A DNA stretch of 64,000 bases. It comes from Siderastrea radians. Lineage: Eukaryota > Cnidaria > Anthozoa > Scleractinia > Rhizangiidae. The DNA lies in NCBI GenBank assembly GCA_964017195.1, contig OZ024895.1:32620893-32684892 (forward strand), written 5' to 3'. How positions within the stretch are numbered: the stretch's first letter is position 1; each line of letters opens with the position of its first letter. The notes under the pieces were generated by a model. The model was not told where the DNA came from. It saw only the letters and a program-made list of their open reading frames with translations, and did no database searches. A program made the translations under genes and the position numbers. Positions 9,806 to 23,137 of this stretch are shown here, piece after piece.

Positions 9806-12800
9806 GTGGAAAAGGAATTTGAAAGCCGCAGGCTTGCAACCACAGATATTACAAATGTCATTGACAAGTGTTCTGCTCACATCCGACGTTCCATTACGGA
9901 TATGAAGTATACCAAAGTATACCACCCCATGGCCAATTCATGGAGGACATGTTGTACCAGACAGTTTCCCAGTTCCAGAATGCCTGGTCAGATTCTTTAC
10001 TGGAGTCCTCCGTGGCGACTGCACCGCAGCTAATCCGTCTACAACAATACAGATGTTGATCAAATTTTTCAGCCAAGATCTCATTTATGCAACATCTGTG
10101 GCCAAAGCAAACCTCCTAAACACATTCCGTTGTCGTATGGGGTGAAAACGCTGACTGAAAATGTAGAATTAATACAAATGCTGAATAGAGTCGGACACGG
10201 TGTGTCCTACTGTCAACTCGAAAAAAATGACACAGCTTTGTGCCTTCAGAAGATGGCAGCAAACTTAAATCAGAAGGTGGTTCTTCCAGGGACTATTCAA
10301 CGTACCTAACGTGTTCCCCAACCTGACATGGGATAACATCGACAGGTTAGAGGAGAAACTCACAGGAAAGGGAACCAACCACTCACCGTGTTAATGGAAT
10401 TGCTGTATGAATCAACTTATACGGACCACAACCCCCCAGTATACAGCCTCCAGTAATCAGCAAACGAAAGCAGAGGACCATCACGCAGGAAGTTCAGCCT
10501 CTAGCCGCATTCATCTTAGGAGACAGGGTAGGTCCACAGGCCCTCAGAACAGCTACGATTGATTATGGTGGCCAGGAACAGATTTCCAGAAGAAAGGACC
10601 TACTTTGGCTTATTGCAAGACTAGTTAAAGGAGACAATCAGCGAATCCCAAGCTGGACAGGCTTTAACATCAAGTTTCATAGCCATGAACCGGTTATGCA
10701 AGATGTTGTTGGATATCTTCCTAGAGTAAATGCTCCCATGACTCAGCTATCCACAGTCAATTAGATCTTGCGTCATTCAGAGGATATCAGGAAGATTTTA
10801 AATCTACGTCAGATTGTTGTTGTCATGAACCAAGCACTTTACGCCAAAGCTTGTGAGGACGCCTGGAAGCACAAAGATCTCTAAGCTGAAGTTCTTCTCA
10901 GGCTAGGAACTTTTCATACAATTTTCAACCTTCTATCCATAATTGACAAACGGTTCCAAGACGCTGGTTTGCGCCATATCTGCACTGAATCAGGAATAAT
11001 CCCAGAAGGTTCAGTCTCAGGCGTCCTCGAAGGAGATGTGCAATCGCATGGTTCCAGTTCACAAGTGCATCTACGAGGCCCTACTGCGGGTCATCTGGAA
11101 ACAGTTCATTGCCTGGGAAACGAATGACTATCCAAACAAGCTGATGCAGCTACGCGCAATCCACTCTGAGGCTGAAGAAATAGCTGAAACCTTCAGTGTG
11201 TCGCAGTACAAAAACGTCTTGAACAGCGAGTCCTTGTTGCAGGTGTACCAACTGTGGAGTCATTACCTGGAACATCTCCGCCACGAGAATAGCAAGTTGT
11301 GCGCCTTTTGGATGTCCTACATCCACCTTGTTGGGGATGTGCTGTTAGGCCTCATCTGTGCATCCCGAGAAGGTAACTTGTTGCTGCATCTCTATGCGGT
11401 TCATCACATGATCCCATGGTGCTTTGCATACGACAAGTTCAATTATGCAAGATATCTGCTGGGGTACTACACACAAATGGCGTACCTTCCAGTGGAACAT
11501 CCTGGTGTACATCGGAATTTTATGGAAGGTCGTTTATCTATGCAGCTAGCCGGCGAGAGTCCGTTTGGGAGGATTCTCCTGGATCAGACCATAGAGGTAA
11601 CTGTCAACAAAGACACAAAGACGACAGGGATTGTGAAAATATTCGGCTTGAAGACTGGCGCTGTAAATAGATTTTACCTTACGGCAGAGTACAGGTGTGC
11701 TTTTCTCGATCAGCTGAAGAGTTTAGTACAAGCAAAGCGACCTCAATTTCACCACGATGAGATGCAATCACCGAGAATGCCTAAACATGAAAAGCAAGTA
11801 TTGGCAGTTGAAGCCCTCATCGAGAGCTGGAATAATCCATTCGTAGGAAACCAAGACCTCAACAGCATCTCGACAGCGAAAGAAGTTCCTGCAGATATTT
11901 TCATATGAATTACTTCACGCCTGTGAGAACAAGAATTACAGCAATTCAAGGAGGAAAAGCTTCAAAGCTCCCCTCCCAAGAAGACGTGTTACGATCCTGT
12001 GAAGTTGAAGATGTTTACGTCACTCAGTAAGAAGAAAGCAGTCTTGTCTCAGGGAAGAACCATGATACTCAAGGTCGAGAGATCTCTTTTCGGGAGAATG
12101 ATAATTACCGGACAAAGACGGAAGATTGAACTTAAGGACATGCTACAACATAGCCTTAGTCCTATGCCTTGGACATTGACGTCGATAGCAGAGGATTCTC
12201 CCCGGAAGAACAACAAGGCGGTATTGGCTTCTTAACTGCGAAAGAATGTCCAGCTAGCTGACAAGTCACCAAATACCTTAGCTACGGTTATAGATGGGAT
12301 GGCTCTCGAACAGAAAGTGAGCATCGAAAGTACCCAAATCGCGTTTGGAAGCCTGACATCCCCCTTGATGGCCATGGTCTTACTTGAAGGCTTAGATAGC
12401 AGCAGGATCAACTGCGTTTTCGACACCTATTACGAAAATCCCATGCAAGTGGAAGTGCCTGGAGTGCAAGAAGTGAACATTACCGCCCCACAGCTGATTA
12501 AGTACTGGAAGAAGTTCGTGAGCCAGGTGAAGAACAAAACAAGCTTGATAAGGTCGAGGAATGGCAAACTGAGCAGTACGTCCAGAGAATTCAGCGGAAT
12601 AAAAAAGAGCTGTATGTCACCTGTAAGGAGAAATGCTGGATGATTTCTGGAGACAGAACAGTGGAAATGCTGGAGTTATGTAGCTGGCAAAAGGAGGCTG
12701 TCACTCGTCTACTGCTACGTGCAGGTGGTTATGACGCCGTGGTAGTCAGCTCAGAAGATACCGATGCGTTTGTGCTGCTTCTGGCCTTTTCCAGTTCCAT

Positions 12801-13617
12801 TGATGCCAGTTAATTCCAGAAATGCGGTACTCAGACGCGTACAAGGTTGACTGACATTAGTAAATTGGTTGCTACTACCGGGGAATATGTTTGTCAGGCT
12901 CTCGTTGGTCTTCACTCCTTCACCTGATGTGACACAGTTGGTGCTTTTGCTGGTAATGGCAGATTCCTCGCCCTAAAGATTGTCAAGTCAGACAATGATG
13001 AAAAACAAGCATTCACTGAGCTGGGTCAATCCTGAGACGTCTTGGAAGACCTTTTCCTGAGCATCGAGAAGGTGACCTGCTCTTTCTACTCATCTGGGGC
13101 AAATGCAAGTGACGTGAATGATCTTAGATACAATCTTTTCTTTGCGAAGAATGGAGAGATTGAGTCCTACCAGTTACCACCTTGTAAAGACTGCCTGCGA
13201 AAGCACACCATGCGGGCAAACTAACAAGCGTGTATCTGGAGGCGCAGTCTGTAGTGTAGCCCATCAATCCTTGACCCAGTTGGATTCGGATGGAAGATGG
13301 GAAGCTCAGCAGAAGACGAATCAAGTCTAACAATTGACTGGATGGGTGGAAAGCCTGTTCCCGAGGTAGTGCTGGAGCTTCTTGCATGTAGATGTCCCAG
13401 ATCGTGCAGACTTTCAGACTGCGTTTGCATGGCGAACGTCCTAACATGTACACGGACTTGTGTTGACCGCAGGATTGTGAAAACCAAGCCGCACGGGAGG
13501 ATGTGGAAGTCATTGTTTATGGAGATAGCGAAGAGGAGGATGAAGGTGGTTACTGAGAAGTCCGCTTATATACCTGATACTCCATTGTTGTGTTCCTCGG
13601 CCACTGTCCCGGCCTAA
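9806..13617 (+). pseudogene. Broken copy of a cnidarian repeat-associated protein with a C-terminal PIN/FEN1-like region
   Basis: Consecutive open pieces in different frames belong to one large protein. They are a region near 10110-10300 (KHIPLSYGVKTLTENVELI and following), the WDNIDRLEE segment near 10330, a SWTGFNI segment near 10650, the long open block 11036-11908 (VIWKQFIAW, LWSHYLEHL, PWCFAYDKFNYARY) and an APQLIKYWKKF block near 12485. Next come SSEDTDAFVLLL near 12750 and LPPCKDCL near 13180, then a Cys-rich tail of the C-x-C-x3-C type near 13385-13460. The acidic EDTD followed by a downstream CDT resembles PIN/FEN1 nuclease folds. In-frame stops and frameshifts near 10760, 10880, 12235, 12640, 12810, 12925 and 13030 break it. 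I recall the family as multicopy in cnidarians, normally over 1,000 residues. Its job is unknown. Confidence 0.7.
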
Positions 13618-13619
13618 CT

Positions 13620-16600
13620 GTCAGTTCCAGGGATTTTTAACTTGTTCATGCATTGAAGAAGTGAAACACAGTTGACTAGCAGTTGTGCCATTTGAATACC
13701 TCTGAACTTAGAGTGAGACTCTGGCACATGAAGATTGATGGCTACTCAAGAACAAAAAACTGTGCGAAAGCGTGCTTTACTGTGCTTAAATCAAGTCCAG
13801 AATAGAGCAGTTTTCAATCGACTGTCGAAAGTAATGTGTATTTGCTTTGTTTTTGTCTTACTTTGCTCTGCGGTTGGTAAAAAAAAAACAGCACCACTTT
13901 CTCAACCAATCAAAAGTGAAACCAAAACCAATCCCGACTTGCTCACGTTTCGTGCTCGTTTCGTGCTTGGCGTCGGTTACATGTATTTGTTTGTCGTTCT
14001 GAATGGTTCATTACGTTGTTTGTGTCTGTTGTAATTGGCAAATCACAACGATAACTTTATTTACTCAATTAACAAAAATACATAAATTATGTATTGGTCA
14101 TAAATTATGTTATGTATTATATATTGGTCAGAGTAATTGCTTTTGTTTTGCTATCACGGCACTCAAGAAAACCGCTCTAACACGTGAGAGTAACTTGTTG
14201 ACTGCCTCAGAGGAAAGTATTAAAAAGAAACTTCACATTTCATGATGAAACTTAGTTCTATTTCCATTTTTCATACCAATTCAAATTAGTAGGAGCAGAT
14301 GTGATTTACGCAATCCAACTAAATAGCAAAATTTGACCTATTGGCAGCGATAGGCCACTTTGTTTAGTTTGAATGGAATCTAGGGGACTGGGTACTAGTT
14401 ATCAAGGATGCCAAAAAGTGCAGTTTTGTTGTCACAGTAGACATTTTTTTGGCTTTAAAGTACTGGATAATGATCTATAGCAAGTAGGAAAAGATTAAAG
14501 CATAAAACAATGTAATATTATCGAATAAGAAAGCACTAGAAAAAAAGAATGCGTTCTCGACCATTAAAGCTCACGTGACCAGTCATGTGATTACACCCTC
14601 CTTGCATACGGTGAAATTTGAATTAACCAATCAGCATTCAGTAGGCGGGAAAAACTGTGGTGTCCTGACGTCATGCAGATTTTGTGCTCTTCGCTTCGAT
14701 TTCTGCGTGATCAGCGAAAGTTTATACTGTGGAGATGCGGTTTTATTTCAGCGTTTTCTTCAAATTAACCACTTGCCTTACTTCAATTTATTAAAGTCAC
14801 AACTGTTTGCAATTATATGGGCTGGATGAGCAACCAGAATCGATTCAAAACTTTTTTCTGCGGCGGGAGACATCGCTAACTGGACTTGAATGCGAAGGAG
14901 GCTATAAAGGTTTTCCTCTTGTCCTACTGAATATCAATTTTCACAAGAAACTTCACATCACTTTCACTCTCCTTGGCATCGTTTATGACATGGCTGTCTA
15001 CTAACTGAGCAGCTCTGAGTAGCGTCGGGTACAATCCGTCTTCTGTCCTTGTAAAGATCTTTGGTCACTTCATACTTGTTTTCATCGTGTTCTTCATGTC
15101 TGGTTTTAATTCACACCAACATCCAACTTCCAGCTGTGATTGCCTGCTGTCAACGAGAGTGGTCTTATCGCTTAGGGAATAATGTTCCCGTTCATCAGAT
15201 CAGAGATACATCATGAATGTTTGACAAATTCGATCTACAGTCGTTGTATGGTTGCGCTACACAGCTCATGCTTCAATTTGGAAATAGGCAAGTTTGTATA
15301 ATTTTCCACATACCCGGAGACAAACGAAAAGGCCTTTTTGGAATTTGGAGCTTCCTTGTGTCAGCGTAACAGCAAAAGGCTCGTGGTGAAAAGCTGCAGA
15401 AAATTTACTTTTCTTCTCAAAAGTCAAAACTCACCTGAAATTCAGGCCGAGCAAAACAAAGAAAACACGCGGACCGCCAAGGAAACGACACTTTCGCTTG
15501 CTTTATTCACCACGGAAAGTCAAAATAATTATTACCTAGCCCGTCTTTATAAATGGGTAATTAACTTGACTAACTGGATTGGAACGGTAATTGCAGGAAC
15601 AAAGTTTATTTAGTCGAATATCGATACGCTTATTTTTTTCTCGCTTCAATTTCCACTCCAGATAAGGTATCCTTCAAAACTTGCAATCAATCGACTTTTA
15701 CAGACAGAGAGCAAAGAGAGGCAAATGTGTAATTTCTCACGAAATTTCAAGAAGATTTAAATTGTTATAATTAAAAGGAACAAATTTGAGAACTACTCTA
15801 GGATTCAGGCAGGAGGAGTTTATTCAAAAAGGAGAAGTGAAAGTAATTTTAAAAGAGCAAAATGCAGGTCAAGCGGTCCTGCATCAGTCCCGGCAGTACC
15901 GAAAGAGATTTGGAATTATAAAACTCTGCGTTACGTCGGATTCGTTGCAAAAAGGAAGAACCGATAATCACAGGCGACTCTAAGAGATGAAGTTGTTCTT
16001 CAGAAACCAATTAAAAAATTTATGATCCGGCTGTTTAGTATAAGCTTATTTCTTGGGTGGTAGTTGCATTATTAAAGCTATGTAAACGTGCCTCTGGAAA
16101 CTTGGGCGGCTTAAATCAGAAAATGGGAGAGTGTGATAATTTTTCCTTTCTCAACAAGCACTCGTAACGCCATTCAACTTGTAACGATGCTAATGTCACT
16201 TCAACTTCTGTTTTATAGATCATACAAATCCGCTAAAAATCTTACTGGAATTAGCTGTTTTGTAGCTCTCATGATGGCGTTGTTGTTTCTCCGAATCTGA
16301 TCCCAGCGGGGCCCGCTGGAAGTAGAGCAGCTACAGTCAACTCTTCTGATATCAGGAATAAATTCTGATGTAATATTACGGTTTTAGACGGTTTTAGTCG
16401 TCGTCTTGTCACTCTTCTTATCCTTTAAACAATGCACACTTTTAATCCAAGACAAGCCGCACAAAACGCAAACACTAGCAGCTTCGATCTTCGTACTAAT
16501 TTTTACCTTTCTTGCAAGAGCGACAATACAATACAATTGGAAAATACCCTGCCTTTGAATGGATCGAGAACCCTATATAGCTTCAGTCGCTATAAACTCT

Positions 16601-16840
16601 TGCTTTTGCTTACAGACACAAAATACTGGGGTTTCCTCTGTTTTCAGTCGTAGCATTCTGAACCGTAACCGAGAACACTGACAGGACACCACGGTTTTGA
16701 CTGCCGCTCGTATCGCGGGCGCAGTTGCCGTATGCAAGGCTGTCCAAAAGTATTGATTAAAATGGCGTACTGGTTAACTAGACTTCATTTTTGACTTGTT
16801 TACCAAGTCGTTTCCCCAGTTCCGCACAATAAAGTAAGTA
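13620..16840. other. Interior of the 7.8-kb segment, no gene recognised
   Basis: AT-rich with a poly-A run near 13879 and several short frames lacking similarity. A GTGGTGTCCTGACGTCATG block at 14660 and a related inverted block near 16680 (GACAGGACACCACGG) could be remnants of another inverted-repeat pair about 2 kb apart. A GATAGGCCA motif at 14350 recurs at 41292-41396. Confidence 0.35.
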
Positions 16841-16842
16841 AA

Positions 16843-17214
16843 TTGTGTTGGGAATGCCATGTATTATTCTCACGTTGGAAAATGGCCCAAGGGGGGATGG
16901 GAAAGAAAAGGTGTCATTTTCCCCCTGAAGGTGACACAATTGGCAATGCTATCACTCGGAAATGTAAACTAGGGATGTTGACCTACATCACCATGGACAT
17001 TAGCGTTTGTCCTCCAGAGTGGTACCAATCGGCCAAATTTAGGGTCCTGGCTCATGCACTAGAAGGGATTGGGATCTATGGACGACTGTATGGAGCGGGA
17101 GACTATATGGGATACTGGCATGAAGTATATACCAAACAATCCGAAATCACTGGTCACTGGTTACGCGCGCCTGCAATTTTTAAGCGTGCGGTTTTAAGTC
17201 ACATGACCTTTTGA
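16843..17214 (+). CDS. Putative exon, protein-level partner of 9140-9406
   Basis: The open frame carries EGDTIGNAIT, a cysteine/proline block with PPEWYQS, and LAHAL, matching the minus-strand frame at 9140-9406 position by position over about 70 residues with roughly half of them similar by eye. After LAHAL the two diverge; this one is Gly/Tyr-rich rather than hydrophobic. It ends inside sequence that copy B keeps (from about 17135). No known domain was recognised. Either it is a second copy of an exon inverted by rearrangement, or the inverted repeats once encoded the ends of two related genes. Confidence 0.3.
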   Translation: MCWECHVLFSRWKMAQGGMGKKRCHFPPEGDTIGNAITRKCKLGMLTYITMDISVCPPEWYQSAKFRVLAHALEGIGIYGRLYGAGDYMGYWHEVYTKQSEITGHWLRAPAIFKRAVLSHMTF

Positions 17215-19009
17215 AAGCGGCCCGGTCGCATGGCTGTCTAACCGGTGAGGCCGCCATTTTCAAATTACGTTGAGGTGGTGCCAAGAGTTGCAAGTTTATC
17301 ATACGCGAAAATGGTTTATTACACTATTCTTTTGGACTACTTTCGCTTACGATAAGTGAGGCTCAACCCAAGTTGCTTCAGTGGAAGTTGATAGTAAAGA
17401 TGGTGGATAATTGTTCGATTCAAGGTGGTTGTAAACAGACTAACCGATTTCAAGGTAAGTGACTTACATTGTATTTTCTATCGAGGGCTTAAACAAATTA
17501 GTTCCCTTCTTTGCGACATTCTGCCAAATGAGTGTAACAAGCCTTAATACAGTGTGTAAAGCGTGCAATTCTTCAAGGAACAGAAATCAGAAGGGCCGTT
17601 GTTCAGTAAAATTGCCCCCAGGGTGGACAGTGTTAATTCTCACTGGTTAAAAGTAATAACGAATTCAAAACCACGTGTTAGTAGAGTGACTAACGCTTTT
17701 CATAATAAGTTTAGTTGAAGGTAATTTCATGTTGCCTACACGCTAAGCAACAATTTAGTTTCTCTCAGATATGTGAGCACATTAAATTGAATGCATTAAA
17801 AGCCTACATCTGTAAATTGTTCTTCAATGACCAGTCAAAGGCGATTGAACTTGAAATGAACATACATGTACATTTACCAATTTAGAAGGAGTGAGTTCTT
17901 AAACGTTTTGTGTGATTTAAATATATTATTGATTTTTTAAATCAAAGATACTGATACGTAACAACATGGTTTCATAAAATTAGAATGAGACCTCAGGTCT
18001 TTCCATTTGCATTTGACAATGCTCCAGTGGCTTAAGGTGGAATTTTGTGCATTTCTAAAAGTTTCCTTTTTAAGGGGTTTGCATGTGGAAGATTTTCATT
18101 GCAATCAACAATTTTAAAGTGGTTACCAGACTCATGGGTTTGTTCCAAACATTTGTGAATGTCCAGTGTGTGCCTAGATACATGTACTGAGCAATAATTT
18201 ATCATGTGGGCATATAAAACCCCAAGACGTGAAACTCACATTGTCAAGAGGGTTAAAGACACATGTTTGACTGAAGCAGAGTTCAGCCATCAATTACACG
18301 TTGCATAGCTTTAAAAATGTTAAAACTTCAATTTCTTGACGAAAGGGGTCTTTGGATCACACTCCGTGATGCGAAACACAACATCCTGCGACAGAATTAA
18401 ACACAATATTAAGCCGGACAGGGGATTACAAACATCAGGAAAGAAACTCATCATGTTGCAGATTATAGTAATTTAGATTCTTTAATAATTGTCTGTGACA
18501 AATTCAAATATGAGAGGCTGAAAAACCTATCGAGTTCTTAAATGAGGTAAATTCAACGTACCTTATATGTCGCTTAACAGACAATCCGAGGTCATATTTA
18601 ACTGAACTCCATCATATAGTGATCTGAGAAAGATTGATGTGACCTCAAGATCAAAGTCTTGGAAATGCGACATTATTTTAAGTTGTAATGCTCAATTCAG
18701 TCACCATTTGAAAATCCTCCAAACTAAACCCACTACAAAAATGCAAGAGGCAGCATTGGTCGAAAGACTGAGATACACACATGTATATAAAGTGCAGTGT
18801 ACAAAGATGTGAAGTAGGAGTCGTGCAGGCCTTCCAACCCCATTTTATAACTGAAAAATTCACATGGTCTTTGGGTAGGGTGTGATGAAGAGTTCTTGTT
18901 ACCAATTTGGCAACTAATTTTCAGGATTTGGTTGACAATGCAGAAAGTTTAGGCACATTGGCAACTGTATTAGGCACAATTTCTTGCCCTGTGTAAAGTG
19001 TGTTGAACT
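17215..19009. other. Repeat-unit backbone, no gene recognised
   Basis: Closely matches 27720-28036 plus 29906-31808 in copy B once B's insertions are removed. Short frames show no similarity to known proteins. Two of B's later insertions lie at positions equivalent to about 17545 and 17858 here, which gives clean empty sites. Confidence 0.5.
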
Positions 19010-19018
19010 GACTCTAGT

Positions 19019-20238
19019 TAGCCTGCGAGCAGGCACACTTAGTGTGCAATTCGCGCGAGTATCTTGGCGGCGGAAGTCGGCAAGCAAAGCGGGCCAGCGA
19101 GAAGAATGGTGCGAGGAAAAGTGAGCCTGCACGAAAGCCGTTGAATTTTGAATTCCGCCCCTGTGAGGTGACAAGTCTTAACTGTCAAGGTATCAATTAT
19201 CTAACCAGTCAGCAAGCGAAGCAAAATCTAAACAAACACCACAGCAGATTTTCACACTCGAGAGGATCGAGTTCTTTATGAGTGTGCCAGAATAGTGTAA
19301 AAGAAAATTATAAACACAGTTGACAATTTTTGCCGCATTTAAATTAGACTTTCCACAAGTCGACCTCACGAGTTTCAGAGCACAAAAGCCATAAAGTGAG
19401 TGGAGCAAGCTTTTTAGGCTGCGAAGCGGTGGAGCGACGAAGTCCTGCACCATATAAAATGGGACAAAGGACTTTTTGAAAGTGTACATTTTAAAAATGT
19501 GTTCTATTCGAAATCAGTATACACTGTAGAAGTTAAAAATATCAAACTCCAGGGATATGAAACTTGCAATAACAAAGAGTATCGAGCTGCTACCTCAGAA
19601 GACTAATCACCCTTACATTATGCGTTGCAAACATCTGTAACCAGGAACAAGCGATACCATCTTCCCACAATGACAAATAACCGAACTCAGTGTAACAATG
19701 ACTGCAAGATAATGCCCATTGCATGGTCAAAAAAAGATGTTACATTTCCTGTCATTACAGAGATCCCAAGAAGATAGGCTTGAAAACCACCATGCACTAA
19801 AACCAGTGTGGCTGATATTCCAAAAAATTGCACAAAACTACAATCGCTAACCAGACGCAACCAGCTGAGTCACGTTAAGAAATTGAATCGATTGAAAAAC
19901 TGACAGACTGTTAACAGTTGTCCTATTTTCCTTCTCGCTAAAATTAGAAGAAGAAAGAGACTGCTCGCAGTCTAAGAAACCGAGAAAGGTGACAACCAGT
20001 GACACCACTTTGCTTGTTATTTGCCACAATAATAAAGTCTGTTATCGTGTGTCATTTCAAACCAATCAGAATACTGCGTTCATGGCGGAATGTGGAGAAT
20101 TCAAAATTCAGTGGCTTTTCTGCAGGCTCACTTTTCCTCGCACCATTCTCACCAGCCCGCTTTGCTTGCCGAACTTCCGCCGCCAAGATATTTTGTACTT
20201 ACACGAATAGCACACTAAGTGAGCCTGCTCGCAGGCTA
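19019..20238. mobile_element. 1.22-kb element with TAGCCTGCGAGCAGGC ends (copy A)
   Basis: Inverted repeats of about 150 bp: 19019-19165 against 20085-20238. The ends are TAGCCTGCGAGCAGGC and its complement, and the TIR contains a GAATTCAAAATTCA block. Flanks are gactctagt (19010-19018) and gattctagt (20239-20247), a 9-bp duplication with one mismatch. There is no complete transposase frame. An inner GACTGCTCGCAGTC near 19961 looks like a second, older end. The same right end recurs at 52230-52484 attached to a RecQ-like fragment, so a helicase-bearing relative may be the parent. Superfamily uncertain. Confidence 0.75.
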
Positions 20239-20249
20239 GATTCTAGTAA

Positions 20250-21885
20250 GTTCTTTGCACGACTGGCATGAACCAAATATTAATTAAACTTACTGAACAT
20301 CTTTTGTATCACACTAATTTTTTTAAGGTCGTTGCCCTGTATTGCATTGTGCATCCTTAATGCACACGATCTGTGGCGTCAATAGCGCGCACTCAAAGCG
20401 TGCGCATGTCTAGGGAGTAATGGATTTCCTATGAGGCTAAGCTCACCAGGGAAAAGAAAGGTCATTTACTCTTAAACAAGCATGGTGACCTATCTTTTTT
20501 TTCACTTACTTTTGTCCTACCATTCATCCTCTTTTTGTTCAAAGAGTTAGAAAAAAAACACATGTTAAAAAGAAAGGTTATTGCTAGAAACACATTACTC
20601 ATGGAGATGAAATCACGACCTCGAGAACACGCACGTGAGGAAGGTTTGAAGTCAATTTCGTCTGATGCTTCGAGCATCTGCCATAAAACATCTAGTAAAT
20701 TGTTCCTTGTTATCGGTATTTCACATCTAGTAGATTGTTTCAAGATTTGCTTTAATTATGTGCTTCCTGTTCCTATGGAAAGTAGCATAAACTGATCAAA
20801 TACACATGTGTTTGTCAGGCGAAATTGCATGGAATTATGGGGTAACTTGAGACAATGATATCTCGTGAACGGACATGGGGACCTATTCTTTGTATTTTAT
20901 ATTTCAAAACATTGCATGATAGATAACAACTTGTGAAAGTTTGACAAAAATCATATGTTAAATTTTATTTTGGGGGAATGACCTTAATTCTTGTTTTGAT
21001 TGCAAAATTATTGAAAAGTCTGTAACACATTATTTCAACTGGGCTAGATGGCTGACACTGTTAGTTACGTACTAGAACTTAAATTTCAGTTAAAACTGAA
21101 CCTCTGCATGCATAATTACACATCTACATTGCTCCTTCAACAATCTCCTAGGATCTGCAAAGTACTGTACTACATGTACTGTGGTGTAGATAGAATTAGA
21201 GTATGGTTTACGTTCACCTTAGCTTAATATTAGTGCATGGTAAATAAATTTATTGTTTATGAGCTAAAGTTTTATTAATCAGAATATTTTTCTTCAGGGT
21301 CTACATATGTACACATTGTATGTACTCCCAGTTCTACAGCAAAACAGTTTGTTGATGCACATTGTACATGGCAAAGAAATGCATCACACTTGATCAGGTA
21401 AGTTACTCAAACATATACATTAGAATCCTCATTGTAACACTTCAATTTGTATTGCTTAGATCTGTTTTCTTCAAACATACCGGTAGTATGTGTAACATGT
21501 AATTAGGCTTTGGGTCACAGGCTGTTCTTCGGGGATTATGACAGAATTACGTACACAGAGTTTGGAATTGTTGAACTTTTCCATGGATTCATGTCATATC
21601 AAGGCAATATCTCCTTGCTGATAACTGCTTGAATTATTAAGACATGAAATGAATACTTCATGTAGATTATAGTGGACTACATATGTACATGTTCATGTAC
21701 ATTGTGACTACAATATTGAACAGTCACTGAAACAAACACCATGTGCTAGATATTGTAAATAACTACAGAGATTGGTCATGCATTAACCAAAAATGATTAT
21801 ATTTTTTAAGATGGTGGAGTAACCAGGATGAAACATATAAAAAATTTTAAAAATGTGCTCAACATGTTGTGTATAGCAAACAGAA
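20250..21885. other. Repeat-unit backbone, no gene recognised
   Basis: Noncoding and shared with B, where a CACTA-type element interrupts it at the position equivalent to about 20925. Contains repeated TACATGTAC-type short palindromes near 21170 and 21690. Confidence 0.45.
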
Positions 21886-21889
21886 CATT

Positions 21890-22340
21890 TATTTATTTAT
21901 TTTTTTATTTTTTTTTTTGCAACATAGAAATCTGTTTACTCACAAACAAACATTCGTGTACAACACTTGTTTTTTGTTTTGTTTTTTTTTGTAATTTTTT
22001 TTTAAATACTTTATTAACAATTAAGCACATTACATAAGTTGGTTGCGAGGCAATATTGCTTGGTTAACAAATAATACAAAAATTACATTGAATACATTGG
22101 TTACATTGAACTGATAACTTATTTTAGAAATTTTTGGACCCGGGGGCACTCAACGTTACAAGGCAATATTACCAATTTAACAAATAATACATTGAATATA
22201 TTACTGATAATTTATTATTTTTTTTTTTTGAGAGTCTGAGGGGAGTACAAGTAGGGAGGTTTGGAAGAGGTGTATCTTGCCTGAGTTTTATCCAAATTCA
22301 ACACGATATCCTATCTTGAGTTTGTTAACGAAAGCAGAAC
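21890..22340 (-). mobile_element. Retroelement 3' end with poly-A, only in copy A
   Basis: Read on the minus strand the sequence ends with AATAAAGTATTT followed by long A runs (T runs at 21899-22003 on the plus strand), the mark of a retrotransposed transcript end. Copy B has about 20 bases of unrelated sequence here, so the event was not a clean insertion. CAGAACA at 21881 and again near 22335 might be a target duplication. The body is too short to classify as LINE, SINE or processed copy. Confidence 0.5.
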
Positions 22341-22344
22341 ACTT

Positions 22345-23074
22345 AAATCAAACCCCTGACCTTCTGCACTCCAGCTGAACTACATGATACATTTTACTAA
22401 ATAAATTAAGCTGCAAGGAAACTGGTAGTGAGGTAGATAATCTTACTAGGTTCATATTACATCATGTCCTGCATTTTGCTAGAAAGGGCAGTGTTGAGGG
22501 CATCCTGACTGTATGGTGACCTTGTAAGCAATGACCTACAATATAGCTCCTTCTAGACTCGTGTAAGCTTCATTCTGTACAATAAAAGTGGTTAGAGCTC
22601 CTGATTGGTAAACGGGAACACCTCAGATTCAGCTTTTCTGGGGGTCTCATTCCATTTCAACACCTACATCTACACTCATAGGTCCAGGTGGATGGTAAAA
22701 TACCATGTATTTGGCTCTCAGGCATGGCACACAGACCTCCTGCATTTGGTTGATACGCCAAACATTAAGCCTTAAGCCATACATTAATTTTTCTTGTCTT
22801 ACCTTCCCACTCATTCAATTAGAACATAATTATTACATGTAGTTTGAGAATTTTGAGAACCCCATACATGAACATGTGAAAGCCATCACCATGTATTCAC
22901 TATCTACAGTGTTCTTTTATGGTGTATCAGAAAATTCTTCTCTGGTTAGTGGTTTTAAGGATTTGCAATTGTCTATCACTGTAATGCTAAAGCAATGTGA
23001 ATGTCACTCAAGTGAGAGCTTAGCTTCAGATATCATTCTTATTGTGCCACTCAGGCCTCCACATCTTTGGAACA
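22345..23074. other. Repeat-unit backbone, no gene recognised
   Basis: Shared with 38450-39168 in copy B. A short plus-strand frame (22876 onward) is similar in both copies simply because the DNA is. Confidence 0.4.
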
Positions 23075-23137
23075 CACTACTTGACTGTGTTAAAGAAGAA
23101 ATGTTGAAGCAGTCGTAATTACTCAGAAAAAATCTGA

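Larger units (their letters stand above)
9275..17065. mobile_element. 7.8-kb segment bounded by inverted repeats, present only in copy A
   Basis: The left boundary near 9275 reads TAGTGCATGAGCCAG and the right boundary near 17065 is its exact reverse complement. Matching islands continue inward (TGGTACCACT, GGACAAA, TGATAGCATT) for about 200 bp per side, with divergence between them. Copy B jumps from the equivalent of about 9273 to about 17134, so this block is either an insertion in A or a deletion in B. The 70 bases 17066-17134 are also missing from B, so the junction is not a clean excision. Cargo is the PIN-like pseudogene at 9806-13617 and about 3 kb with no gene I recognise. Confidence 0.5.
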
